NCBI GenBank assembly: GCA_017430225.1
Contig: JAFRNK010000065.1
Coordinates: 1-64,000, forward strand
Length of the DNA stretch: 64,000 nucleotides
Direction: 5' to 3'
Source of the DNA: Clostridia bacterium
GTDB taxonomy: Bacteria; Bacillota; Clostridia; Christensenellales; Aristaeellaceae
Below, in pieces: positions 51,858 to 59,881 of the stretch. The stretch's first letter is position 1; each line of letters starts with the position of its first letter. Below the pieces are notes generated by a model. The model worked only from the letters and a program-made list of their open reading frames with translations. It was not told the DNA's origin and ran no database searches. A program made the position numbers and the translations under genes.

Positions 51858-52952
51858 ATGAAGAAGTACAGAGTCGGCGTCATCGGCGCGACAGGTATGG
51901 TCGGCCAGCGGTTCGTGACGCTTTTGGAAAATCACCCCTGGTTCGAGCTCGCCGCGGTCGCAGCCAGCGCCCGCAGCGCGGGAAAGACTTATGAAGAAGC
52001 TGTCGGCAGCCGCTGGCTGCTGAAGACGCCGTGCCCGGAATCCGCAAAGAAAATGATCGTGCTGGACGCCGCTGACGTCGAAAAGGTCGCCGCGCAGGTC
52101 GATTTCGTGTTCTGCGCCATTTCCGCCACCAAGGAAGAGACCCGGAAGCTGGAAGAAGCTTACGCGAAAGCGGAAACGCCCGTCGTGAGCAATAACTCCG
52201 CCTGCCGCGGCCTGTCGGACGTGCCCATGCTGATTCCCGAGATCAATTACGCGCACACAGGCGTTATCGCGGCACAGCGCCGCCGCCTGGGCTGTGAGCG
52301 CGGTTTCATCGCCGTCAAGCCCAACTGCTCCATCCAGAGCTACGTGCCGGCGCTGACGCCCCTCCTCCCCTACGGGATCGAGAAGATCTCCGTCTGCACC
52401 TACCAGGCCATCAGCGGCGCGGGCAAGACCTTCGAAACCTTCCCGGAGATCATCGACAACGTGATCCCCTACATCGGCGGCGAGGAAGAAAAGAGCGAGC
52501 AGGAACCCCTCAAGATCTGGGGTAGCCTGAACGCGGACGCTTCCGCCATCGTGCCGGCCGAAAGCCCCGTCATCAGCGCGCAGTGCCTGCGCGTGGCGGC
52601 TTCCGACGGTCATATGGCGGCCGTGTCCGTCAGCTTCGCCAAAAAGCCGGAATTCCAGGAAATGCTGGATGCCTGGGCCAACTGGAAGACCCTGCCCCAG
52701 GAGCTGGGCCTGCCCAGTGCCCCCAAGCCCTTCGTGCAGTACATGGCGGAAGACAACCGCCCGCAGACGAAGCTCGACCGCGACTTTGAGCGCGGCATGG
52801 GCGTCAGCGTGGGCCGGCTGCGTCCCGACCGCATCTTCGACTGGCGCTTCGTGTGCCTGTCCCACAACACCCTGCGCGGCGCCGCGGGCGGCGGCGTGCT
52901 CTCCGCCGAGCTGCTCTGCGCGCAGAACTATATCCAGCGCAAGGAATCCTGA
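51858..52952 (+). CDS. asd: Aspartate-semialdehyde dehydrogenase (fungal/archaeal type)
   Basis: A 364-residue enzyme reducing aspartyl phosphate to the semialdehyde, the branch point to lysine, threonine and methionine. N-terminal GATGMVGQRF binds NADP; the catalytic Cys is in VKPNCSIQSY, the form found in archaeal and fungal enzymes rather than the Escherichia coli type; the His is in LRVAASDGHMAAVSV. First gene of the lysine operon. Confidence 0.95.
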   Translation: MKKYRVGVIGATGMVGQRFVTLLENHPWFELAAVAASARSAGKTYEEAVGSRWLLKTPCPESAKKMIVLDAADVEKVAAQVDFVFCAISATKEETRKLEEAYAKAETPVVSNNSACRGLSDVPMLIPEINYAHTGVIAAQRRRLGCERGFIAVKPNCSIQSYVPALTPLLPYGIEKISVCTYQAISGAGKTFETFPEIIDNVIPYIGGEEEKSEQEPLKIWGSLNADASAIVPAESPVISAQCLRVAASDGHMAAVSVSFAKKPEFQEMLDAWANWKTLPQELGLPSAPKPFVQYMAEDNRPQTKLDRDFERGMGVSVGRLRPDRIFDWRFVCLSHNTLRGAAGGGVLSAELLCAQNYIQRKES

Positions 52953-52960
52953 GGTGATTT

Positions 52961-53848
52961 ATGGGTAAAGCCCTGTTCACCGGCGCGGCCACCGCGCTGG
53001 TCACCCCTTTCAAAAACGGTGAAGTCGACGTTCCGGCTTTTGACCGCATGGTCGAACGCCAGCTGGAAGCGGGCATCCAGGCCCTGTTTCCGGTCGGCAC
53101 TACCGGCGAGCCGGCGACACTGACCGTCGAAGAATGGGAACTCGTCATCCGCCGCACGGTGGAGATCTGCCGCGGCCGCATTCCGGTCATCGCCGGCACC
53201 GGCGGCAACAACACGAAGGACGTGATCGAACGCGCCGCGCGTGCCAAAGCGCTGGGCGCTGACGCGCAGCTCTGCGTGACGCCCTACTACAACAAAACGA
53301 CGCAAGGCGGCCTGTTCGCCCACTATCAGGCGATCACTGAAAACAGCGCCCTGCCTGTCATCGTATACAGCGTTCCCGGCCGTACGGGCATGAGCATCGC
53401 GGTGGATACCTGCGTGCGCCTTTCCCGCCTCAGCCAGATCATCGGCCTCAAGGAAGCCGGCGGGGACGTGGGCCGGACCATCGACATCCTCGCTGCCTGC
53501 GGCGGCGCCCTGCCCGTCTACTGCGGCTCCGACGAGATCACGGTACCCATGCTTGCCGCCGGCACGTCCGGCGTCGTATCGGTGCTGAGCAACGCGGTGC
53601 CGGAAGCGGTCACAGGCATGACCGCCGCCTGGTACGCCGGGGATACTTCCGCGGCTGCCGCGCTTCAGATCAAGTACCAGCCGCTCGTCCGCCTGCTGTT
53701 CAGGCAGGTCAGCCCCATCCCGGTCAAAGCGGCGCTGGCAGCCATGCGCCTGTGCGAGAACAGCCTGCGCCTGCCGCTATTCCCGCTCACGGAAGAAGAA
53801 CAAGCCCCGCTGCTGGCGGAACTCAAGAAACTGGAGATCATTGAATGA
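52961..53848 (+). CDS. dapA: 4-Hydroxy-tetrahydrodipicolinate synthase
   Basis: A 295-residue Schiff-base aldolase joining pyruvate and aspartate semialdehyde. FPVGTTGEPATLT is the first signature; Tyr is in IVYSVPGRTG and the Schiff-base Lys in IIGLKEAGGD. It begins 8 nt after asd, behind GAGGTGATT, and overlaps dapB by 4 nt. Confidence 0.96.
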   Translation: MGKALFTGAATALVTPFKNGEVDVPAFDRMVERQLEAGIQALFPVGTTGEPATLTVEEWELVIRRTVEICRGRIPVIAGTGGNNTKDVIERAARAKALGADAQLCVTPYYNKTTQGGLFAHYQAITENSALPVIVYSVPGRTGMSIAVDTCVRLSRLSQIIGLKEAGGDVGRTIDILAACGGALPVYCGSDEITVPMLAAGTSGVVSVLSNAVPEAVTGMTAAWYAGDTSAAAALQIKYQPLVRLLFRQVSPIPVKAALAAMRLCENSLRLPLFPLTEEEQAPLLAELKKLEIIE

Positions 53849-54594
53849 ACAGGATCCTTTTGTGCGGCGCACTTGGCCGCATGGGCCGCGAGATCGCGCA
53901 CGCCGCGAAAGAATACGGCTTTGAAATCGCCGCGGGCGTCGATTATTCCGCTGCCGAGAACACCGGTTTCCCGCTGTATACCGGCTTTTCGGACGCGATT
54001 CAGGAAAATGCCGACGTCATCGTCGACTTTTCCCGCGCCGCTGCGCTGCCGGGCCTGCTGGAATACGCTGTGGCGCACAAGCTGCCCTGTGTGCTCGCCA
54101 GCACCGGCTACGGCGAGAAGGAAAACCAGCTGATCAGCGAGGCCGCGAAAGCAGTGCCCGTGTTCGTCAGCGCGAATATGTCCGTGGGCGTCTACGTGCT
54201 CAAAAAGCTCATCCGCGCCGCGAAGGAAATGCTCCCGCAGGCGGATATCGAAATCATCGAAAAGCACCACCGCCAGAAGGAAGACTCCCCCAGCGGCACC
54301 GCTGCCGCCCTGTTGCAGGCGCTGACCGACGAAGATACGCGTGTCGTATACGGCCGCCATGGTCTGGACACGAAGCGCAAGAGCGGCGAGATCGGCGTGC
54401 ATGCCGTCCGCGGCGGCACGCTCTGCGGCGAACACGAAGTGGACTTCCTGATGGACAACGAGGTCATCAGCATTTCCCACAGCGCACAGAACCGCGGCAT
54501 CTTCGCCAGCGGCGCGCTCCGCGCCGCGAACTTCCTGCTCGGCAAACCGGCCGGCCTGTACGGCATGGATGACCTGATGGACAAGCAGGCATAA
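53845..54594 (+). CDS. dapB: 4-Hydroxy-tetrahydrodipicolinate reductase
   Basis: A 249-residue NAD(P)H-dependent reductase. The nucleotide-binding start is GALGRMGREI and the substrate motif is EIIEKHHRQKEDSPSGTA. It overlaps dapA (ATGA) and shares one base with the MATE gene (TAATG). Later lysine genes are not in the window. Confidence 0.96.
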   Translation: MNRILLCGALGRMGREIAHAAKEYGFEIAAGVDYSAAENTGFPLYTGFSDAIQENADVIVDFSRAAALPGLLEYAVAHKLPCVLASTGYGEKENQLISEAAKAVPVFVSANMSVGVYVLKKLIRAAKEMLPQADIEIIEKHHRQKEDSPSGTAAALLQALTDEDTRVVYGRHGLDTKRKSGEIGVHAVRGGTLCGEHEVDFLMDNEVISISHSAQNRGIFASGALRAANFLLGKPAGLYGMDDLMDKQA

Positions 54595-55934
54595 TGATCG
54601 ACCGCCGCGCTTTCTACGGCCGCCTGCGCAGGCTGGCCCTGCCCTTTGCGCTTCAGAGCCTGATGCTGGCGCTGGTCGCTGCATGCGACGCGCTGATGCT
54701 GGGCCAGGTCGCCCAGGAGCAAATGACTGCCGTCTCGCTCGCGACCCAGATCCAGTTTGTCCAGAACATGTTCCTGAGCGCGGTCACGGCCGCCGGCGCG
54801 ATCCTCGGCGCGCAGTACTACGGCAAAGGGGATCTCGCGACCATCCGTTCGCTCTTCAACCTGACGCTGCGTTTCTGCGGTCTGATTTCCATACTGTTTT
54901 TTACCGCGTGTGAGCTCTGCCCCGAGCAGCTCATGCGCGTTTTTGCGCATGACGAAACCCTCATCAGGATCGGCGCGGAGTATCTGCGCATCGCCGGCTG
55001 GTCTTACCTGCTGACGGGAATTTCCGAATGTTACCTGGCCGTCATGCGCGTCACGGAGCACGTTTCCGTCAGCGTTCTGATCAGCTCCTCCGCCGTCGTC
55101 CTGAACATCCTGTTCAACGCCGTTTTCATCTTCGGCCTCCTGGGCATGCCGAAAATGGACGCCCGGGGCGCCGCGCTCGCGACTACGCTTTCCCGCGTGA
55201 TCCAGGTGACCCTGTGTCTGACCATCACCCGGCTCAGGCACTATCTCACTCCAGCCTGGCGCGCTTTCTTCCGGACTGACCGCCTGCTCTTTTCCGACTT
55301 CTGGCGCCAATGCCTTGCCCTCATGGGCGGGTCGCTGCTCTGGGGCGTCGGTTTCACCTCGTATACCGCCATCATGGGGCACATGGGCGTGAACGCAGCC
55401 GCGGCCAATTCCGTCGCCGCCGTCGTGCGCGACCTGATCTGCTGCGTCTGCAACGGCATCGCCAGCGCGGCCGGCATCATGGTCGGCAACGAACTCGGCG
55501 CGGGTCGGCTCGAAACGGGCAAGCAGTACGGCATCAAGCTGAAGAATATCTCCTGGGTCATCGGCTTCAGCTCCACGGCGATCGTACTAGCACTGACGCC
55601 TCTGGTCGTGCGCATGGTCATCCTGACGGACGAGGCCCGCAGCCTCCTGACCGGGATGATGGTCATCATGGCGATCTATATGATCGGGCGCTGCGTGAAC
55701 ACCGTCACCATCAACGGCGTGCTGGACGGCGGGGGCGACACGGTCTTCGATATGTACAGCCTGGCTGTGACCATGTGGGGCATCGCGATCCCGCTGGCCC
55801 TGCTCGGCGCGTTCGTTTTCCACTGGCCGGTACTCGCGGTTTACGCCTGCACCTGCCTGGACGAGGTCGGCAAACTCCCCTGGGTCATGTACAGGTTCAG
55901 GAAGTACAAGTGGATCAGGAACCTGACGAGGTAA
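54594..55934 (+). CDS. MATE family efflux transporter
   Basis: A 446-residue membrane protein with about twelve helices in two related halves, of the NorM/DinF-like MATE superfamily exporting drugs or metabolites by cation exchange. Typical segments: ALVAACDALMLGQVAQEQMTAVSLATQIQF in the first half and NEVGAGRLE-like VGNELGAGRLETGKQYG in the second. It is translationally coupled to dapB. The last 50 bp are partly duplicated 1.1 kb downstream, beyond an AT-rich insertion. Confidence 0.93.
   Translation: MIDRRAFYGRLRRLALPFALQSLMLALVAACDALMLGQVAQEQMTAVSLATQIQFVQNMFLSAVTAAGAILGAQYYGKGDLATIRSLFNLTLRFCGLISILFFTACELCPEQLMRVFAHDETLIRIGAEYLRIAGWSYLLTGISECYLAVMRVTEHVSVSVLISSSAVVLNILFNAVFIFGLLGMPKMDARGAALATTLSRVIQVTLCLTITRLRHYLTPAWRAFFRTDRLLFSDFWRQCLALMGGSLLWGVGFTSYTAIMGHMGVNAAAANSVAAVVRDLICCVCNGIASAAGIMVGNELGAGRLETGKQYGIKLKNISWVIGFSSTAIVLALTPLVVRMVILTDEARSLLTGMMVIMAIYMIGRCVNTVTINGVLDGGGDTVFDMYSLAVTMWGIAIPLALLGAFVFHWPVLAVYACTCLDEVGKLPWVMYRFRKYKWIRNLTR
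55885..55934 (+). repeat. Left copy of the MATE 3'-end repeat (intact)
   Basis: The final 50 bp of the MATE gene, from TCATGTAC to GGTAA. By hand alignment about 38 positions match the copy at 57042-57090, best over the last 30 bp (25 of 30). Confidence 0.7.
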
Positions 55935-55956
55935 TTCGGAATCAGGATTCACGTCT

Positions 55957-55990
55957 AAAACACTCTGCCTGACAAGGCCTAGTGTTTTTT
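55957..55990 (+). terminator. Intrinsic terminator after the MATE gene
   Basis: AAAACACT and AGTGTTTT arms with inner GCCT and AGGC, then a T run. It ends the asd operon. Confidence 0.82.
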
Positions 55991-56040
55991 ATATGCTGTT
56001 GCCCATAATATTGGGAAACGTATATGAATAAAACATAACT

Positions 56041-56057
56041 TTGTTTCTGAGAAACAA
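56041..56057. promoter_or_regulatory. Inverted repeat upstream of the island promoter
   Basis: TTGTTTC, TGA, GAAACAA: perfect 7-bp arms with a 3-nt centre, ending 5 bp before the -35 at 56062. Probable operator. Confidence 0.55.
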
Positions 56058-56061
56058 CACA

Positions 56062-56090
56062 TTGACCGATACTATAAATCATGGCATAAT
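56062..56090 (+). promoter_or_regulatory. Promoter of the island membrane protein gene
   Basis: TTGACC and CATAAT with a 17-nt spacer, 31 bp before the ATG at 56121. Confidence 0.6.
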
Positions 56091-56120
56091 AAACTGCATA
56101 TATTCGTTTGGAGGTGGAAT

Positions 56121-56954
56121 ATGATTGAGCTTACAACAAATAAGAATAATATTATTAAAAAGAGAATTACTATCGTTCTGCTCATAGCGCTTATTGTAAT
56201 ACTATATACTATAATACGGCCGATTCTTACCAATCCGGAAACATATAAGAATTCGTATACATACTTAAATGAAAAACTGTCCAATGCAAAAATGCTCACA
56301 TTAGGTTCATCCAGTGCTTCCTTGATCGTCAGTCTCCTTCCTGAAGACGCTGGAACACCTATTGCAAACGAATTGGCAGAACTTTCAGGATATCTATTGA
56401 TTGTCGTCTCAGTTATCTTTATGGAACAATACTTGATGACAACTGTTGGATTCGTTGCCAGTTCAATAATACTACCTATAGCGTGCCTATTTGGAATAAT
56501 CGCGACTCTCATAGAGTCGGAAAGCAAAACAAAACTGAAAGAGTATGCAACCCGCCTTGCTATATTTGGAATATGTATAACGCTTGTTATACCGATTGGA
56601 TGCTTCTGTGGACAGAATATTGAAGCAATGAATTCATTATCAATTGAGACTGCACTTAATGATGCAAAACAAGCAAATGAAATAATAAAATCTATACCAA
56701 ATGAAACTCAGAACAAAAATATATTTGAACGAGTAGGTGACTTTTTTGCAAGTCTTTGGAATAATGCTTCGGAAGCATATGAATGGTCAAAGTCTGTATT
56801 AAGCGATTTTCTTTCGTCTATTGCTGTAATGCTAATAACAACCATTGCCATTCCTCTGCTCGTATTCTTTTGTTTCTTATGGTTAATTCGTTTTATAACA
56901 AAAAGGGACTTTGTTAAACTAATCCTGGGTTTTCAAAACAAACACCTCAATTAA
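56121..56954 (+). CDS. Orphan AT-rich membrane protein of unknown function
   Basis: A 277-residue protein with four or five hydrophobic segments: about 15-35, 88-115, 140-165 and 232-258. Between them lies a polar region of about 65 residues (IEAMNSLSIETALNDAKQANEIIKS..). GGAGGTGG precedes the ATG. Codon use (ATA, AAA, AAT, AGA rich) differs sharply from every neighbour, indicating recent arrival. I recognise no family, no enzyme motif and no toxin or immunity signature. It is the only gene of the AT-rich insertion and has its own promoter and operator-like repeat. Confidence 0.75.
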   Translation: MIELTTNKNNIIKKRITIVLLIALIVILYTIIRPILTNPETYKNSYTYLNEKLSNAKMLTLGSSSASLIVSLLPEDAGTPIANELAELSGYLLIVVSVIFMEQYLMTTVGFVASSIILPIACLFGIIATLIESESKTKLKEYATRLAIFGICITLVIPIGCFCGQNIEAMNSLSIETALNDAKQANEIIKSIPNETQNKNIFERVGDFFASLWNNASEAYEWSKSVLSDFLSSIAVMLITTIAIPLLVFFCFLWLIRFITKRDFVKLILGFQNKHLN

Positions 56955-57041
56955 CTACTGCTACCATGCTAAATAATGAAAATAGCGGTGCAAAGAAAGG
57001 TCGTAATACTATTCAATAGTTATGTATATATCACCCGCAAA

Positions 57042-57090
57042 TCATGTACCGAATGAAAAATATAAGTAGGTCAGGAACCTAACGGGGTAA
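57042..57090 (+). pseudogene. Decayed second copy of the MATE 3' end
   Basis: Aligned in the MATE frame it reads VMYRMK-YK*VRNLTG* against VMYRFRKYKWIRNLTR*. There is a 1-nt deletion, Trp to stop, and several silent or conservative changes. It is not translated: no start and no upstream homology. It marks the right end of the AT-rich insertion. Confidence 0.68.
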
Positions 57091-57124
57091 CAACTTTTGA
57101 GGGAGAAATTTGTTTTAAAACGAA

Positions 57125-57180
57125 TTATACCAAATAACTTTTCGTTTATACCAAATAACTATTCATTTAAAACAAATAAC
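57125..57180. repeat. Three 21-bp tandem repeats
   Basis: TTATACCAAATAACT starts at 57125 and again at 57146; a diverged unit TTAAAACAAATAAC starts at 57167. The period is 21 bp. A hairpin-forming repeat (TGCTGAC and GTCAGCA, 10-nt loop) follows at 57212-57235. No gene is visible in 57091-57276. The repeats could be iterons or regulator sites belonging to the inserted element. Confidence 0.65.
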
Positions 57181-57276
57181 ACTAATACTTGCAGAGATTC
57201 AGCGTATGAACTGCTGACATATCATATCGTCAGCATTATCTAGTTTCTAATTTCGAATTAATGTCGGAGGCCCACC

Positions 57277-57975
57277 TTGATCACAACCATTCTCTGGGAC
57301 GTCGACGGAACACTGCTGGACTTCAAGGCAGCAGAAAGCGCCGCTGTCCGCTCGCTGTTTAACGAGTTCGGCCTGGGCGAATGCACGGACGCGATGATCC
57401 AGCGCTATTCCGCCATCAACGAGGTCTTCTGGCAGCGGCTCGAACGGAACGAGCTCACGAAACCGCAGGTGCTGGTCGGACGGTACGAGCAGTTTTTCAG
57501 CGAGATCGGCATTGATCCCGGGCTCGCCCCGGCGTTCAACGAACGCTACCAGGTGAGGCTTGGCGACACGATCGTCCACCGCGACGACAGCCTGAACCTG
57601 GTCAAAGCCCTGCGCGGCAGGGTCCGGCAGTACGTCGTCTCCAACGGCACAGTCGTGGCGCAGAGCAAAAAGTTGACACGCTCCGGTCTCGGTGCGCTGA
57701 TGGACGGCATATTCCTGTCCGAAAAGCTGGGCGTGGAAAAACCCAACGACGGCTTCTTTGAAAAGGTATTCTCCGCTATCCCTTCCGTCCGCCCCGAGGA
57801 GATCCTCATCGTCGGCGACTCGCTGACCAGCGACATCCAGGGCGGTATCAACGCGGGCATCAAAACCTGCTGGTACAACCCCGACCGAAGGCCCGTTCCG
57901 GAAGGCTATACCATCGATTATGTCATTACGGATCTCCATGAGGTCATTCCGATTCTCAGAGGTGAGCCCGCATGA
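57277..57975 (+). CDS. HAD superfamily hydrolase, YjjG/YfnB type
   Basis: A 232-residue phosphatase, probably acting on nucleotides or similar small phosphates. Motif I is LWDVDGTLLDF, motif II Ser/Thr is in YVVSNGT, motif III Lys is in SEKLGVEKPN and motif IV is ILIVGDSLTSDIQGG. The cap of about 80 residues is helical, as in subclass C1. The start is TTG with GGAGG 6 nt upstream. It overlaps the next gene by 4 nt (ATGA). Confidence 0.9.
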   Translation: MITTILWDVDGTLLDFKAAESAAVRSLFNEFGLGECTDAMIQRYSAINEVFWQRLERNELTKPQVLVGRYEQFFSEIGIDPGLAPAFNERYQVRLGDTIVHRDDSLNLVKALRGRVRQYVVSNGTVVAQSKKLTRSGLGALMDGIFLSEKLGVEKPNDGFFEKVFSAIPSVRPEEILIVGDSLTSDIQGGINAGIKTCWYNPDRRPVPEGYTIDYVITDLHEVIPILRGEPA

Positions 57976-58343
57976 ATCTCCACGCTTACTGGGAAGCGGC
58001 GCTGAAACAGCGGCGTGATGAACTGGCGGCCTGCTTCGCTCCGGACGCCATCATCCGCTGGCACTGTACCGGCGAAATGTTCACTGTCGAAGAGTTCATC
58101 CGCGCCAACTGCGACTATCCCGGCGAATGGGACGGCTGCGTCGAGCGTGCGGAACAGACGCCTGCAGGCTGCGTCACGGCGGTCAGGGTCTGGCCCGCGG
58201 ACCGCTCCGCGTCGTACCACGCCGTCAGCTTCTTTACCCTGAAAAACGGCCTGATCGCCGCCCTCGACGAATACTGGGCGGACGACGGAGAACCGCCCGC
58301 CTGGCGTCAGGAGATGGGGATCGGCCGGCCGATCATTCGTTGA
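57972..58343 (+). CDS. SnoaL/NTF2-like small protein
   Basis: A 123-residue protein of the NTF2/SnoaL fold: N-terminal helix (NLHAYWEAALKQRRDELAACFAPDAIIRWH), VEEFIRANCDYPGEW and the closing strand IAALDEYWADDGEPPAWR. Such proteins are small polyketide cyclases, isomerases or carriers; no active site can be assigned. It is coupled to the HAD gene and precedes a secreted protein by 22 nt. Confidence 0.8.
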   Translation: MNLHAYWEAALKQRRDELAACFAPDAIIRWHCTGEMFTVEEFIRANCDYPGEWDGCVERAEQTPAGCVTAVRVWPADRSASYHAVSFFTLKNGLIAALDEYWADDGEPPAWRQEMGIGRPIIR

Positions 58344-58365
58344 AGAAAGAAGAGAAGGTGATCCC

Positions 58366-59871
58366 ATGAGAAAAACTCTGGTTTCTGTTCTGCTGCTTAC
58401 AGTCATCGTCCTTGCCTGCATTGACGCTTCCGCCAACAGCTGGGGGCTCACCGGCGCGCTGTACGGGGCTGTGGAAAGTTCCAAGGCCTGGGACGATTAT
58501 TCCACCCTGAGCAATCAGCAGGGACCTTTCGCCGTGATGGCAAACCGCTACCACAACGCCCTCTTCTATGTGGACGGCAGCGACCGGCTGCACGTGTACA
58601 CCACGGCCGTCTATCAGCCCGGGGCCAAAAAGAAAGACCCGAAGCTGGGCTACGACGGGCAGACCCTGGACATCCGCTACAGCGACCGCGAGTATTACGA
58701 ATTCACCAACTGGAACGGGGAATTCCAGCTCGCGAAAGCGGAAATCGACGGTTTCCGCGTGACGGGTGTCGCCGGGGAGAACGGTTTTGCTTACCAGTAC
58801 CGGGCTGAAGAAAGCGGGACAACGGAACAGCTGGTCCTTCCCGAGAAGATCCTGCTGTCCGGCTTCAATATCGAACTCTTCCCGCATTCGTTGGAAGAAG
58901 TCCGGCACAGGAACTATATGCAGGCGCGTTTCGACAGCGGGCTCAACTGCCTCGGAACCGCTGCGACAGGCGGCAGCTATGACGCGGACCGCCCCGGAAG
59001 GCTGCTGCAGCCGAAAAAGAAAGGGACCGCTGCCGTATACAGCGCTCCCTACGGCAAATCCTCCTGGCGGGCAGGCAAAGGCAAGGCTGCCGTCGGCCTG
59101 AGCGGAGATATGTGGCTGCTGTCAGAGTTCAGGAACGAGGACGGCACATCCTACGCTTGCATCCGCTACAGCGTCAGCGGCCGCACTCAGCGGATCGGCT
59201 ACGCCCTGTGCAGGGATCTCGGGCTGCCCGAAATTACTGAGCAAAGCAACGAACCCGGTCGCTCCTTCGTGCACATCGACGTCACAGCGGCAGCCGACAC
59301 CTATCTGACAGATGATCCCGACGTGAGCCAGTTCAGGCAGTTTTCCGTCCCGAAGGGCACGCAGTTCACCTGCCTGGGCCTGTACAACAATGATTACGCC
59401 TATGTCTCCGCGGGGGTGAAGAACGGGAAATTCGGCCACGGCGGTGAAGCCGTCTGGGGCTTCATCCCGGTCCGCGACCTGGAACCGACGTTCCGGGAAA
59501 AGCTGACCTCCGTCATGGAACAGCTTGCCGGCGACTGGATCCTGGAAGCTGGCGGCAGCCTGGCACCCGACATCCTGCACTTTAATGCCGACGGCAGCTT
59601 TACCGCGGGCAGCAGCGAAATGGAAGAAGGCGAAGACATCGTCATTGAAGGCGCCCAGTCCGGTACCTGGTATGTGACCGCGTATGATCCTGCCATGAAT
59701 CTTTACTGGATGGAAACGCCCTATGAAATGACCCTGCTGTTCGACAACGGCAGGGCAACCGTCCGGGGGCTGACAACCGAAGACAGCGGATTCAGCCTGC
59801 TCTTCTGGGAAGGCGGCGCCGGGTACGTCCGGCTCGAAGATTTCCCGGCGTCCGGCGACGGCAACGGCTGA
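58366..59871 (+). CDS. Large secreted protein, function unknown
   Basis: A 501-residue exported protein. Residues 1-24 are a signal peptide. Central parts contain SH3-like patterns (KKGTAAVYSAPYGKSSWRAGKGKAAVGLSGD; VTAAADTYLTDDPDVSQFRQFSVPKGTQFTCLG), suggesting bacterial SH3 wall-binding domains. A lipocalin-like beta region (LAGDWILEAGGS...LHFNADGSF) ends the protein. AGAAGG precedes the ATG. It is the last gene of the HAD operon and converges with apbE at 59882. Confidence 0.72.
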   Translation: MRKTLVSVLLLTVIVLACIDASANSWGLTGALYGAVESSKAWDDYSTLSNQQGPFAVMANRYHNALFYVDGSDRLHVYTTAVYQPGAKKKDPKLGYDGQTLDIRYSDREYYEFTNWNGEFQLAKAEIDGFRVTGVAGENGFAYQYRAEESGTTEQLVLPEKILLSGFNIELFPHSLEEVRHRNYMQARFDSGLNCLGTAATGGSYDADRPGRLLQPKKKGTAAVYSAPYGKSSWRAGKGKAAVGLSGDMWLLSEFRNEDGTSYACIRYSVSGRTQRIGYALCRDLGLPEITEQSNEPGRSFVHIDVTAAADTYLTDDPDVSQFRQFSVPKGTQFTCLGLYNNDYAYVSAGVKNGKFGHGGEAVWGFIPVRDLEPTFREKLTSVMEQLAGDWILEAGGSLAPDILHFNADGSFTAGSSEMEEGEDIVIEGAQSGTWYVTAYDPAMNLYWMETPYEMTLLFDNGRATVRGLTTEDSGFSLLFWEGGAGYVRLEDFPASGDGNG

Positions 59872-59881
59872 TCGAGACGGC

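Larger units (their letters stand above)
55935..57041. mobile_element. AT-rich insertion at the MATE 3' end (island remnant)
   Basis: The sequence changes abruptly from GC-rich to strongly AT-rich after the MATE stop and returns to GC-rich near 57265. The segment holds one orphan membrane protein gene with its own promoter. It is bounded by the intact MATE 3' end on the left and a decayed copy on the right, the pattern left by elements that integrate into gene 3' ends. No integrase remains, so this is a remnant or a non-autonomous element; the exact right boundary is inferred. Confidence 0.55.

Noticed and set aside
56072..56527. 151-codon minus-strand frame in the AT-rich insertion
   Set aside because: It opposes the better supported plus-strand membrane protein with its promoter and GGAGGTGG site, and shows no recognisable motif.
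57125..57180. CRISPR array
   Set aside because: Repeats are only about 15 bp with 6-bp gaps, there are three units and no cas genes.
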